Positions 1 through 11,105 of a stretch of DNA of 64,000 bases are shown piece by piece. Position numbers and translations under genes: made by a program. How positions within the stretch are numbered: the stretch's first letter is position 1; every line of letters begins with the position of its first letter. The notes under the pieces are model-generated. The model did not search any database. It was not told the DNA's origin and saw only the letters and a list, made by a program, of their open reading frames with translations. The stretch is from Manis javanica (taxonomy: Eukaryota > Chordata > Mammalia > Pholidota > Manidae), in contig NC_133170.1 in NCBI RefSeq assembly GCF_040802235.1, forward strand, positions 45,083,501-45,147,500. Reading direction: 5' to 3'.

Positions 1-1184
1 CCATGCACTGGGTCTGCCTTCCAGGAATCAGCAGTCTTCGACAAGTCATGTGTCTGTTGCAAATTTGTATCATAGCAACATGCACGTTTTTAATAAATAA
101 ATGGTTCTCCAAATAACTTTATTCACCAAGGAGAGATTTCAGGTTCTTGTCTCTCAGTCTGAATAAGCACTTGATGTTCTGTTCTTCCTGTGTTGAATCT
201 AAAAACCACACCAACTCTCGTCTCCCTCTATAAATTATTATCATAAGTGGAAAATGCTTTGATTTTCATGGGATGGTAAACACTGTTTTCAAAATTCTCC
301 AGAGTTATTAGAGAAACGATGTCAGGCATGAGAGTTTGATTTAAAAGGGTGAGTCTCTGTCCAGTGTCATTTCTGAAGCCACCACAAGAACGCTGACTTG
401 GCTAAGGAGATGTTCTGATTTCATTTCCAGTCAGCAGTACCCTGGCTGCTCTTCTCGAAAGAATCTTGCAGTTAGTGGAAGGGGGGAATGGTGAAGTAGA
501 GTAACAGAAAAAAATGTGATACAAGACAGAACACTGACTAATTTTTACACACATAATTCAGTGAGGGATTATGCAGCTGATTATGAATTTATCAGGCTAA
601 ATTCCCATAATGGCCATTGAAATGCCAACAACGTCTACTTTTCACTTATATCTTCTCCCGCCCCACTTCCATCCACCATGGTTTATGGTAAGCAGATACG
701 ACAAAGCCAGGCTCCTGCACAAATGTCTGAAAAAGACTTGCCCAGCCTCTGTAGAAAGAACTTCACCATTCCGACAGTTGTGGCATCCCTTCCTGCATGT
801 CTCTCGACACCTTTTGGCTTGTCTTTCACCTTTCTGAGATGTTCTCTCACCTGGGAGCCCTCCACCTACAAGTAAGGTACTCTTTCTTCTGGTTCTCACA
901 GCATTTTGCAGACTGCTAGCATAATCTACATTTATTTGTCTGCACATCCATTACATTCTAAGTGTGAACTTCTTAAGGCAGATGCTATATGTTAGGCTTT
1001 TTTTAAAAAAAGAAAAATCTCAATTGCTTAGCAAATTGTTGTTTCAAGAAATGTTTATTGGATGTTTGGATGGCTGGCTGGCTGGATGAATTAAATGATA
1101 AGACCTAAGAGTAGAAATTTTGACATCACTCCCTTAAGGCTCACTAATTAAAATTCATTAATTTAGGAGATGATTAAATAGAGG
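1..1184. other. intergenic, nothing recognised
   Basis: AT-rich sequence with only short chance reading frames. No gene, RNA or confidently named repeat was seen. A short GGCT/GGAT simple stretch lies near 1065-1087. If the gene model at 25-35 kb is right, this lies downstream of that gene. Confidence 0.5.
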
Positions 1185-1425
1185 GAAAAGAGCAATTGGC
1201 TTTGAGGCAAAAAGACTTGGGTTTAAACACCTGCTGCAGTACCTATTTGTTATTTGTTGTTTCTCTGATTGCCTAACTTCTCAGACCACAAACTATCTTT
1301 TTCACAGATTGGGCCTAATAAGAGCTTACTTCAAAGTGTTTTTATAAAAATTAAATAATATCACATATATAAAGAGTCTGGTCAATTATAAATTCTCAGT
1401 GAATAGTAACTATTATTATTTCTAA
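1185..1425 (+). repeat. MIR SINE, old copy
   Basis: The order of landmarks follows the MIR core: a 'ttgggtttaaacacctgct' block, then 'gcctaacttctcag', a stretch resembling the 'ataataagagcttacttc' region, and a 'cagtgaatagtaactattatt' end. Divergence is high, as expected of an ancient mammalian tRNA-derived SINE. Boundaries are approximate. Confidence 0.7.
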
Positions 1426-1684
1426 ACCTAAGAACCTCTGTACACTTTAAAATATATTTTTGCTTCTAAATAAAAACTACTGAAGATTTCCCAGTACACA
1501 CAAAAACATGAGTAGACATTCCTTCCTTAACACTAATGTTCAAACGAATATAATAGATGGTTTATCACCCATACGCATGCACGCACACACACACACACAT
1601 CATGAGTACAAACTGTTCCTTGTTCCCTGAAAACATGAGTTTTAGAGTGGAAATTTTGGCTTGCAGCACATATAAAGGGATAAT

Positions 1685-1880
1685 CCTAGTAATGGTAATA
1701 CTTAAACAGCATTTATTATGTTCTGGGTGCTTCTTTAAGCCCTTCACATATATTAAGTTAGCTAATGGTCACAAGAACACTAGGATGTAGATGTACTCTT
1801 TAACAGAAGGGGAAACTTAAGCACAGACTAATTAACTAATGGGCCCAAGCTCATGCATTGTGTAAATCCCATAATAGCTG
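1685..1880 (+). repeat. MIR SINE, old copy
   Basis: The sequence follows the other end of the MIR consensus: 'cagcatttattatgttctgggtgc', a 'cacatatattaa' block, 'aacactaggatgtagat', then 'gggcccaagctcatgca'. A CA microsatellite of about 16 bp lies just upstream near 1584-1599. Boundaries are approximate. Confidence 0.7.
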
Positions 1881-2740
1881 AGCAAGTTCATTAAGGTAGC
1901 AGTGACATGAAGTCACCTCATTATAAAACTGATGGTTGGATAGGAGCTATTGAACATTTGCAGAACAAAATATACCTACAGCCTTATCAATCATAGTTAA
2001 GGAAGACTGACTCATAGATACACACCATGCTAGTCCAAGGTGATTGGAGCGGAGACTCAGAGTCCCACTCATGTGAATGGTATCCTTTCATTCTTTGCTT
2101 TCTACTGGCACCTGAACTCGCAAAATTCTCAGGTATGGTGGGTGCTAGGCAAGGGTACCATTGTAAGTGTCCAGGGTGCCATTTGGATTTGGAGCACCCA
2201 ATACTTTGTGTGGTTTGTCCCTGAAGTGGGATATGCACTGATGTGTGGGCATAGCTGCCTCAGCTATGTAATCATATGTGCTGGTCTCTAAACCCTCATT
2301 TTCATTCTGGTCTGTCTGCAAATGCTTATATCTATGAAACATAATATACCTGTCCTTTATTATAGAAACTTACAGAGTCATCACTGAATATAAAATATAT
2401 ATAAAGATCTGTCCTTTATTATAGAGACTTACAGAGTCATCACTGAATATAAAATATAAAAAATATCTTAAAATTATAATTATATATAATTACATAATTT
2501 AAAAATAATAAAATTTAGGTTGTTTTGTATATGGAAGAGGTGTAGAATAAATTAATACCAAATTCCAAAATAATGTACGCTTCTCCTAAATAATGTATCT
2601 GTCCAGTACAGAAGATTTAAGCCAAAGTGGAAAAATCCCTTTTGGGGAAAAGGCCTAGTCACGGTGATGACAGGATTCCAGTGTTGTACATGATGCCAAA
2701 AGTGATGGTGAAAGGCCACTAAAGGTTGTTAGAACTAGTA
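1881..2740. other. intergenic, unassigned apart from a tandem duplication
   Basis: No gene or named repeat was recognised. The stretch includes the 59-bp tandem duplication at 2350-2459, followed by very AT-rich sequence to about 2520. Confidence 0.5.
2350..2459. repeat. 59-bp tandem duplication
   Basis: The motif beginning CTGTCCTTTATTATAGA starts at 2350 and again at 2409, a period of 59. The second unit is slightly incomplete. The copies differ by about one substitution over their shared length (AAACTT versus GAGACTT context), so the duplication is fairly recent. Confidence 0.85.
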
Positions 2741-2895
2741 GCTCTTGTGGACAGTGGTCTAGTGTCCATCAGAACCATGAGGGCTGGAGACAGGAAGGGC
2801 GTCACTTTTAAAGGTTCTGATTCTCAGGAGAGCCCAGGAATTTGCATAAAGAGTTTTCCTGGAGATTCTGATGGGATGGCCTAAACACTGCTTGA
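2741..2895 (+). repeat. MER5-like hAT transposon fragment
   Basis: The order 'gtggtctagtgtccatcagaacc', 'ggttctgattctcagg', 'aggaatttgcataaagag' and 'ggagattctgatg' resembles the MER5A/B nonautonomous hAT-Charlie family. It is degraded and the terminal inverted repeats are not clear. Confidence 0.45.
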
Positions 2896-3754
2896 GGGCA
2901 TCTTTAGTTGTTTAGTAGTTAATTCTATTTGTTTAAATGCTTCAAAAGCTGAAAAGCATGACAGAAAGTATCTCTTGACCCTTATGTCAGTACTCTAGAT
3001 CCTAGTATGTATAGGCATTCTTCTACCAGAAATTGGAAGGCAATTTCTGTGAAGTCTCAGACACATCATAGATAATAACATGGTCCTCCATTAAGTGATA
3101 TCGTTTAGTCCTCAGAGCTTGCAGGGTGCATCAAGAAGGCAATTCATCGTCATTTTTTCTGCCATATTTAAAATGTCCATTTCCTGTAATGTGTTTCACC
3201 TTCTCTGGCTGGAGCCCTTGCCCATAGACTGTGGGGGCAGGCAAAATCCTGGGGTTCCATGATTTCTGGCTCCATGGAAGAATTCATTAGGTTAAGCAGA
3301 GCTGCTCCTTGCTACTAGTAATTGATGACACTTCTAACATTAAGTTATCATTGTGTTAAAGTCACTACAACCCAATGAAGACGAAATAAAAGGAATTTGA
3401 GATTTGAATAAAAAAGGTATTGCTGAAAACAGGGAAAGCATTGATGACTGGGCATAGATTTTGTACTTTGGTCTGAACCAAATCTTACATCACTGTGCTG
3501 CAGAAAGAATGACAGCAAACAGCAAAGGTCTCTGGTCCTGAAATGAGCTCAACCATCAGCATCGTTAGCACCATCACCATTGCGATCGTTGTTGCTATCT
3601 TTATTTACCAACAAATTTAATTAAAAGCTGTGCCCTTCAGCCTATACTACAAACATTTTCCACTTATCTATTCTTTATCTAGATTTTTATGATACTGTTA
3701 TTCTTTCTCTGAAAGAGCCTGATTAAAATTTTGCATTGTATGGTAGAAAAAAAA
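2896..3754. other. intergenic, nothing recognised
   Basis: No gene, RNA or confident repeat was recognised. Confidence 0.5.
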
Positions 3755-3975
3755 TGAGGCAGTAGAGCTCTTGATTTAAATATTATCTCCGAAGCTCACT
3801 TAATGTTTATCTTGGGGCAGCTGTCTAACTTCTCGATCTCTTTTATTTTACATTTGTAATATGGAAATGGTAATATTTTCCCCTTGTGATCTTGGAGAAG
3901 ATGGAATTAAAAAGCTGAAGGGTGGGGTTTGACACACAGCCTGGCACTAACTATGTCCTGGTTCCTATTCCGTCT
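3755..3975 (+). repeat. MIR SINE, degraded
   Basis: An MIR-like succession is visible: 'cttggggcagctgtctaacttct', then 'ttgtaatatggaaatggtaatat', then 'cagcctggcactaacta'. It is highly diverged with approximate ends. Confidence 0.55.
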
Positions 3976-4885
3976 CTTATCAGATAAAGTACAGGGTAGG
4001 TTATGGCTGCATACTAATAAAGGGTGCCTGAATAGAAGGATGGCAGATGGAAGGATGGGCAAATAAGAAATTCAATCACTTCACTTATAGTTTATAATAC
4101 TGACTGTTTCTCTAGGAGAAACTTTCTTTTTCCCAAGTGGATTCCCTTAAAAAGCAACACATTTTATTAAGTACAAAGTATTCTGCAGAAACTGTTATTA
4201 TTGGAAGAGTCTTTATATATCATCTATTTTAACCCACTCATTTTATAAATTGGGAAGAGTAAAAAATAAACTGTCCATATAATTTCTCAACCAAACCAGG
4301 GCATTTTTGAGCTTGAAATGGAGCATTGTTCATTATTACACCAGAGTGACAGGTATAAATTGTACATATCCCAGGAAAATGAGGATTACTCATCAGCTTC
4401 CCAAAGATGGCCCATGGCCCTTAGAGGTGATGTCAGCCATCCCTTCTTTCCCAGGTCAGTGTGTTTTTCTGATGACACCTGTCTCTTTCAATACCTTACC
4501 CTTGGATTGCATGAGTGATCAAATAATTGTTTAAATGATTGTTGAAAATATTCAGAGCTTCCCGTGAGTCCAGTCTGAAGCTGATCTCCCTAGCTTTCCT
4601 CTCTGATCCCATTTCAGGCTTCCCTTCTAGGACTCAGCCAATGCTGACAGGATAGGCTGTGTATAGCAAGGGGCAGAATGTTTGAGAAATAGAAAAGACA
4701 GAACAAAAGAGAGTTTTCAGGGGCTTGTTCTGTTACCTGCCCCTCAAAGTTCCATGGTGAAGGTGGAGGCCTTGGTGGTGCTGGTTTGGCTCAGGAACTA
4801 GGCATGTCCTATGACTTAATAATGCCGTAAGGGAAGGGTATAAACAGTGGGTTTAAGTTCTCTGGGAAAGGGGAGGTAAGCCTAA
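3976..4885. other. intergenic, nothing recognised
   Basis: Short open frames only, none with recognisable protein character. No repeat was confidently assigned. Confidence 0.5.
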
Positions 4886-5331
4886 AGTAGGTTGATCTAT
4901 CTCCCCTCAAAAAGATATGCTTAAGTCCTACCACTGGAAACTGACAATGAGACCTTATGAGGAAATAGGCTTTTGCAGAGGTGATTAGTTAAGATGAGGT
5001 CATACTGGGGGAGGGTCCCAATCTAATATGATTAGTGCCCTTTAAAGAAAAGGAACAGAGACAAAGTCCTGAAGAGGAAGGTGATGTGAAGACACTTGAC
5101 GAGAACCCCAATGTGAAAATGAAGGCAGAGGTGGACTTCTGGTGGCCCCCAGAAATTAGGAGAAGGCATGAACAGATTCTCCCTCAGAGCCCCTACGGAG
5201 GAACCACTCCTTACAATGCCTTGAGTTTGGACTTCTAGCCCCCAGAACTATGAAAGAATGAATCTGTTGTTTTAAGCCATCAAAGTATATGGGAATTAAT
5301 TTCAGCAGCCCTAGGAAAAGAATATACCTAA
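4886..5331 (+). mobile_element. MaLR/MLT1-like solitary LTR
   Basis: The segment begins near 'aaaaagatatgcttaagtcc' and contains 'gaccttatgaggaaatagg', 'gatgaggtcatactgg', 'agattctccctcagagccc' and 'ggacttctagcccccagaac'. It ends 'ctgttgttttaagccatc...cagccctaggaaa'. This ordered set is typical of old mammalian MaLR/ERVL-type LTRs, with the polyadenylation side on the right. The exact subfamily is not certain. A 67-codon open frame at 5035-5238 lies wholly inside it and is not credible as a gene. Confidence 0.6.
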
Positions 5332-8300
5332 GTATACAATGACAGTGAGTTAGAATCAAGTGCCTTTTCTTCACAAATCTGCTGAAACCATGTCAGTAGC
5401 AGGTGTTGCTGGCAATTGTGCCCTATGCCTTCCAGAGAAAAGGAAACAGTGGCCAAAATAGGCTTCATTTTTTTCCTATTTTGTATAGCATTTTGCTTCT
5501 GTTAAGTTCTGCATCTTTGGCTAAGTAAACTGCAAACTTAGAGAAGGTATGTTTATGTAGTCTTTTCTCATTATAACCCAACCCACCTGAAATGCTCTGA
5601 CACTTGAGCATAATTTCAATGAATGAATAAAACATGATAAACTGATAATTAGCTTTTGAAGGTGAACTCTTTAACAGGGAGGGTAATTCAGTAATGTTTT
5701 AATTGTTTTTCCCAGCATCAGACCTTAGCTGACATTTGATTTTAGCTTCAGAGTAACAATTCCCAGGCTATGTTTAGAAAACCATGAACAGTTTCCTAGG
5801 ACTTGGCCAGAAATTATTCACAATGCCTGGATTACACACTTAGAAAAATGTGAAGTTGTATGTTAGTCAAGATTCCAAATCTAGTTTTGGCTTAGGCTCC
5901 TGGCTTAGAATACTTAAAAGAAACTTATGATCAACCATTTTTTTTCATTTCTAAGCAAAGCATCATGAGACTTTGGCTCTTAGATAATTAGCAATTAAAA
6001 ATCATGGATATCAATATCAACATCAGTGGGTCAGTTTATCACACAGGCAGGTGATAAGGATAGATATTTTGCATGCTGTGGGTAATTCTATAGTTTTAAT
6101 GCTCTTCCTAAATGTGGGAAGCAATGGGGATTATTTCAAAAAATAAAAATATTTTTGTATGGATGTTTTTCAAATGATCTGGTGGCTTTATATGTATTTG
6201 TGGGACAGTTGTCCGTGCCCTTACATGAAGAACCAAAATGTATTCAGCAAAGATATGCTCAGAAACATTATTACTTTATTACTTTGTAATTTTTCATCAT
6301 ATTTTATGTGAAGGAATACTACAAGCGATAAGGGCTCCTTTTCCTATGAAATATGCTTGGTGTTCTCCCTAACATCCAATTTTTGCTGTTAGCTGAAGAC
6401 AAACCCTCCTGTTGGGAAACACAAAGAAAATGACAGAATCCCTTTCTTGTCTGAATCGAGTCTTCCCTGGAATTTCTAAGAAATTCCACACACACGTCAG
6501 TCATTAATTTGTCACAGGTCATAGTCTGGTGAAGAGCACCTTTACTGAAGTTGATGTTTGCAAGGCATTGCCCCTTATGAAACTGCCCTTCCCACATGAT
6601 ACTCAAAAGCATTACAAGATGAACCCAGCGATAATGAATCAGGATAAAGGGTAGAGGGATGAAGAGGCCCCTGCAAAATAGCTGGCAAAAAAGTAATGTG
6701 GTGGTTGAGAACCTTGCTGTGGGAGTTGCAAGCCAAATGATTATAGGGGCCTGGCAAAAACAATTGCGGGGACCCCGTGTATAGGTCATGATAAATGGCA
6801 AAACTCTGCTTTGTCCAAAGGGGACAGTGACAGTTCATTTGCAGCTATTGGGTGCCTAGTGGGAATGCAGTGACAGGGTTCTTAGATTTTTCTGATTTTT
6901 CAAGAGAAATAAAATGTCCAATTAAAAAAAATTATTAAAAAATAATGTTTGGGAGCTGATGTTTTTTAAACACTGTTCAGGCAAAAAATACCAAAAACCC
7001 AAAACCAAACACCCTTTTTAGCCCTTTGGAAACATGGACTTATTATCTTGCAACATCTCGTATGCACTAGAATTTTATTTCAGCAAGGGCCAACCACAAG
7101 GTTTCAAAGTTAGAAATGAAATGGTTGCTCTGCATTCCATGTCATTAAAATGTAGCAAGTGGTCATTTAAAGATGAAAACTCTTATCTTTCTAACAAGGG
7201 GGGAAGAAAGGACAGTGGATGTGCTTCATTCAGAGACAAATAAAAACAAAACATTTTACTTTTTTTTCCCTTCAAGTAACACATTTCTTTTGAGGAACAG
7301 TCATGAGACATGTTCTGTGAGTCACTAAAAATTCTTAGTAGATACATGGAACAATCATGTTATGTAGATTTTCTGGACTTCTCAGGTTGGTAAATTATTA
7401 CCAACAAGTAGAGTAGAATATAGAGAATATACACTTACTTTGTTCTATTATTCCTCTTCCAAAGACCTTAAAACTTAAACTAAAAAGGAAAAATGGTTCC
7501 CAAATTGGATACATTGCCCACGGATTATTTATGGATGAGAGGCAAATAAACAACCATCTTTTTCATGAACTAAGTGAAGGATAAGGACATAAATGAGCCG
7601 ATTTCCTAAAACCACCAGTAAGGTTATGCTTACCTGGGCAATTTTGAGAGAGAGGAGATAATGGCTGAGGATGTTTCTAGAGCAGCTGAGGGAGCTTTCA
7701 TCACATAAAAGCATCACTAGTATCTTTCTCTTATTGAAACTAACAAGTTCTTCTTAAAGACTCCCCGATAAAAGTAAAGACTAGTTTGTTCATAGCTTCA
7801 AGTTTAACTTTGTACAGGACCAGAGACAAGATAGAATGTGCTATATTTCACATTTCTGAATCAATACAATTGATAGCAACTTCATTTCATATTGTGGAAA
7901 TTTTTGGCATATGGCAGGATTTTATTATATGACTTAAAACAGAAGAATGGCATAATGCAAATGTGAATTATTCTGACTGTTGTTTTAAATTTGGGACTTT
8001 ACTGGCTTACAAAGGGCAGTTTTTTGGGTCTGTATATAAATAAATAAGAATATAAATAATCTGAATTCAAGTATCAAAATGTAAAACACCCCCCAAAATT
8101 CCATCTCAATGGTCCATGACCACCTGGGGACATCTAGAACCTCAGGTTAAAGGTTAGGCAGCATGATTTGTTCAGATGAAAAGAGCAAAAAGCTGTTTAC
8201 CGAACACATGGGCTGATGAAGTGGCACAAATTTCCAGCCTGAGCATTTTGGCTTTGCTGCTCCAATTAAACTTGTAAATATGCAGCTGAAGACAGATCTG

Positions 8301-8335
8301 CTAGTTCTACACCAATGTGACATCACTGCAGCTGA
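5332..8335. other. intergenic, nothing recognised
   Basis: Three kilobases of AT-rich sequence. A 160-codon minus-strand open frame (6801-6319) and an 87-codon one (6838-6575) overlap here, but neither shows domain-like composition or splice context. No named repeat was recognised with confidence. Confidence 0.45.
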
Positions 8336-8470
8336 CTGATGAATCAGAGACCTGTATTTGTGTGACTATAGGCAAGTCAATTTCTTTAATCCTTGTTTTT
8401 CTTTTCTTTTTGTAAAATCAAGGAAGCCATCTACTGTACTCCTTCAAGGTTTGTGGTAATGCTTTTTCAA
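8336..8470 (+). repeat. MIR SINE fragment
   Basis: 'gtgactataggcaagtcaatttctttaatc' followed by 'ttgtaaaatcaaggaag' and 'tcaaggtttgtggtaatg' matches the centre of MIR. The flanks have decayed. Confidence 0.55.
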
Positions 8471-9458
8471 ATATGAAGTATTACTATCATCAAGTAAAAC
8501 TGTAAAACTTGTTGCCAAGTAGCTGATACTGGACAAAGCCCTGCTTGAGTGCTCTAAGCTATGAGAATATAAGGAGGAAAAGATCACATATTTTTTCCCC
8601 GAGTAGTTTTTTTGCAGGATTTCAAAACTGTAGGACAAACCATAGTGTTTTTCTAAATTTCAAATATTACTCATTTTTTTGGATTGCGAATGCTAAAGTT
8701 TCCAATCACAAAAGTGTGGTTCAAAAACAGATACTTCCTTCAATTTGTGGTCACTAAATGCACGGGGATTAACCTATTTTTTGATCTTGAGACTAAGGCT
8801 CAAACTGGCTCATGTCAGTAAACAATCATAGTCATCACTCAATTCATTTGATAGTGTCTGCTTGTAACTCTGGTAAGAATAATCACTTAACAATAGCCAA
8901 ACCTCCAGTTTTTCTAAGAGTTGAATGTTTCATCTTACATTGGCTAATACTAACTTTTCCTTTGACTACTCTTTGGAGGCATAGTAAAATGAATTATAAA
9001 ATGACAGTAAATTAAATATTACTAGCATAAATGATTGACTATGATTAAGTAAGGAAACCTTAGTTGAACTGACGTAAGATGTCAACTGATAAAAAAATGA
9101 AAAAAATGTGACAAATATTCCAAGAAAAATAATGTTCTGAGCATACAGCTCCATGTGCATATAAGGAGATATTTCTTAATCAATTAAGATAGTTTTCTAG
9201 GACAAAATTGAGTATCTAAGATCAGTACACATGATATTGCTTTGGCATCCAATGGGTTCCATTTCAGATATGTAGCAATATGGATACTATTAATATAAGA
9301 TGTATTTTAAAACAATTTTATTGAAATTTATAGGAATTAGGCCTAGGTTTGGAACCACCTTAAGAGGCAAATGACCCGCTTTTACTAAATTCAACCTTTC
9401 TTTTTGCTTAGCTTTGTAACTTAGTCATCATCCCTGTTTTTTTCAGAAGGGACTCATC
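8471..9458. other. intergenic, nothing recognised
   Basis: Unassigned AT-rich sequence leading to the L1 target site at 9460. Confidence 0.5.
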
Positions 9459-9459
9459 A

Positions 9460-9473
9460 AAATATCAAGTGAG
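9460..9473. repeat. left target-site duplication of the L1
   Basis: AAATATCAAGTGAG is repeated exactly at 18237-18250. The cut site reads TC/AAAATAT on the top strand, close to the L1 endonuclease preference TT/AAAA. Confidence 0.9.
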
Positions 9474-11105
9474 GGGGCGGAGCCAAGATGGCGGCGTGAG
9501 TAGAGCAGTGGAAATCTCCTCCCAAAAACACATAGAGCTATGAAAATATAACAAAGAAAAATCTTCCTAAAATAGAGACCACAGGACACAGGACAACATC
9601 CAGACCACATCCACACCTGCAAGAACCCAGCGCCTTGTGAAGGGGGTAAGATACAAGCCCCAGCCCGGCGGGACCCGAGCGCCCCTCCCCCCGGCTCCCG
9701 GCGGGTGGAGAGAAACCGGAGCGGTTTTTTTTTTTTTTTTTTTTTGGCGAGCGCTTTTTGGAAGCCTTAGAGGGACGGGCCCCCGTTGCTGGGGAGGCAG
9801 GGTGGCGGGACCGGTGAGGAGGTGCCTGGGAACGGCGCCAGAGGACAAAGAATATCCTGCGTTTCTCCCTGCGAGACCTGGGGGCGGGTGCCTGAGACCG
9901 GTGCCTGAGGACGGAGGAGGTCGCGCGTTTTTCCCCTTTTTTTTTTTTCTCTTTTTGGCGAGCGCTTTTTGGAAGCCTTGAAGGGACGGGGACCCCAGTG
10001 CTAGGGAGGCACGGTGGCGGGACTGGTGAGCGGGTGGCTGGGACCGGCGCCTGAGGACAAAGAATATCCCCCGTTTTTCCCTGCGGGACCGGTGGGCGGG
10101 TGCCTGAGACCGGCACTTGAGAACAGAGGAAATCGCGCGTTTTTCCCCTTTTTTTTTTCTCTTTTCTGTGAGTGCTTTTTGGAAGCCTAAAAGGGACAGG
10201 GACCCCGGTGCTAGGGAGGCAGGGCGGCGGGACTGGTGAGCGGGTGCCTGGGACCGGCACCTGAGGACAAAGAATATCCCGCATTTTTCCCTGTGGGACC
10301 GGTGGGTGGGTGCCTGAGACCAGCACCTGAGGACGGAAGAAATCGCGCGTTTTTCCCCTTTTTTTTCTCTCTTTTTGCCGAGTGCTTTTTGGAAGCCTTG
10401 AAGGGACAGGGACCCCGGTGCTAGGGAGGCAGGTCGGCGGGACTGGTGAGTGGGTGCGTGGGACCAGTGCCTGAGGACAAAGAATATTGAGCGTTCCTTC
10501 CCTGAGGGACCGGTGGGTGGGTGCTTTTTGGAAGCCTTGAAAGGACAGGGACCCTGGTGCTAGGGAGACAGGGCAGCAGGACCAGTGAGCGGGTGCCTGG
10601 GACCGGCACCTGAGGACAAAAAAAAAAAAAAAAAAAATCGCTTGTTTTTCCCCTTTTTTTCCTTTTTTTTTTCTCTTTCTTTCTGTTCCCTCTCTCATTG
10701 TTGCTGCTGTTGTTTTGGTTTGGAGAGTGCTTTTTGGAAATCTTAAAGGGGCAGGACAGGTCACTTAGACCAGAAGCAGGGAATCTGGGGATCTCTGGGC
10801 ACTCTAACCCCCTGGGCAGCAGGGAGCACAGAGGCCCCTTACGGAGATAAATAGTCTCCTGGCTGCTCCCCCTCCAACGGGGCTCCACCATTTTGGAGGA
10901 ACAGCCCCAGCCAGGCCAAGCCCACAGCAACAGCGGAGATAAACCCCAAAGCAACTGGGCAGGAAGCAGAAGTCCTGTCTGCGCGCAGCTGCCCAGCACA
11001 AGCCACTAGAGGTCGCTATTCTCCCAGGAAAAGGCTACAAACCAACAAGAAGGGAAGCTCTTCCAGCGGTCACTTGTACCAGCTCTGCAAACTATCTCTA
11101 TCACC
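9474..11105 (+). promoter_or_regulatory. L1 5'UTR / internal promoter
   Basis: The element starts GGGGCGGAGCCAAGATGGCGG. The CAAGATGGC at 9484-9492 matches the YY1 site that sets the start of transcription in primate L1. The following 1.6 kb is GC- and CpG-rich, unlike its surroundings, and includes tandem monomers (9747 to about 10740) and a non-repeated part (10741-11105) leading to ORF1. Mammalian L1 5'UTRs carry an internal RNA polymerase II promoter. I infer the same here from position and composition. Confidence 0.85.
9747..10740 (+). repeat. ~210-bp tandem monomers in the L1 5'UTR
   Basis: Units start with GCGAGCGCTTTTTGGAAGCC or a close variant at 9747, 9958, 10168, 10378 and about 10518, and a terminal fragment starts near 10723. 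The first three are 211, 210 and 210 bp. The fourth is shortened to about 140 bp and the fifth has an A-run expansion at about 10617-10637. Each full unit contains a 'gtgctagggaggcag' block, a 'gaggacaaagaatatcc' block and a pyrimidine run. Rodent L1s also have monomer-type 5'UTRs. Confidence 0.9.

Noticed and set aside
5035..5238. 67-codon plus-strand gene
   Set aside because: It lies entirely inside an old MaLR-like LTR.
9538..10764. 408-codon minus-strand frame as a gene
   Set aside because: Its first codon is GTG, the protein is a repeat of monomer translations, and it lies wholly in the L1 5'UTR. I report only the ATG-initiated part as an ORF0-like curiosity.
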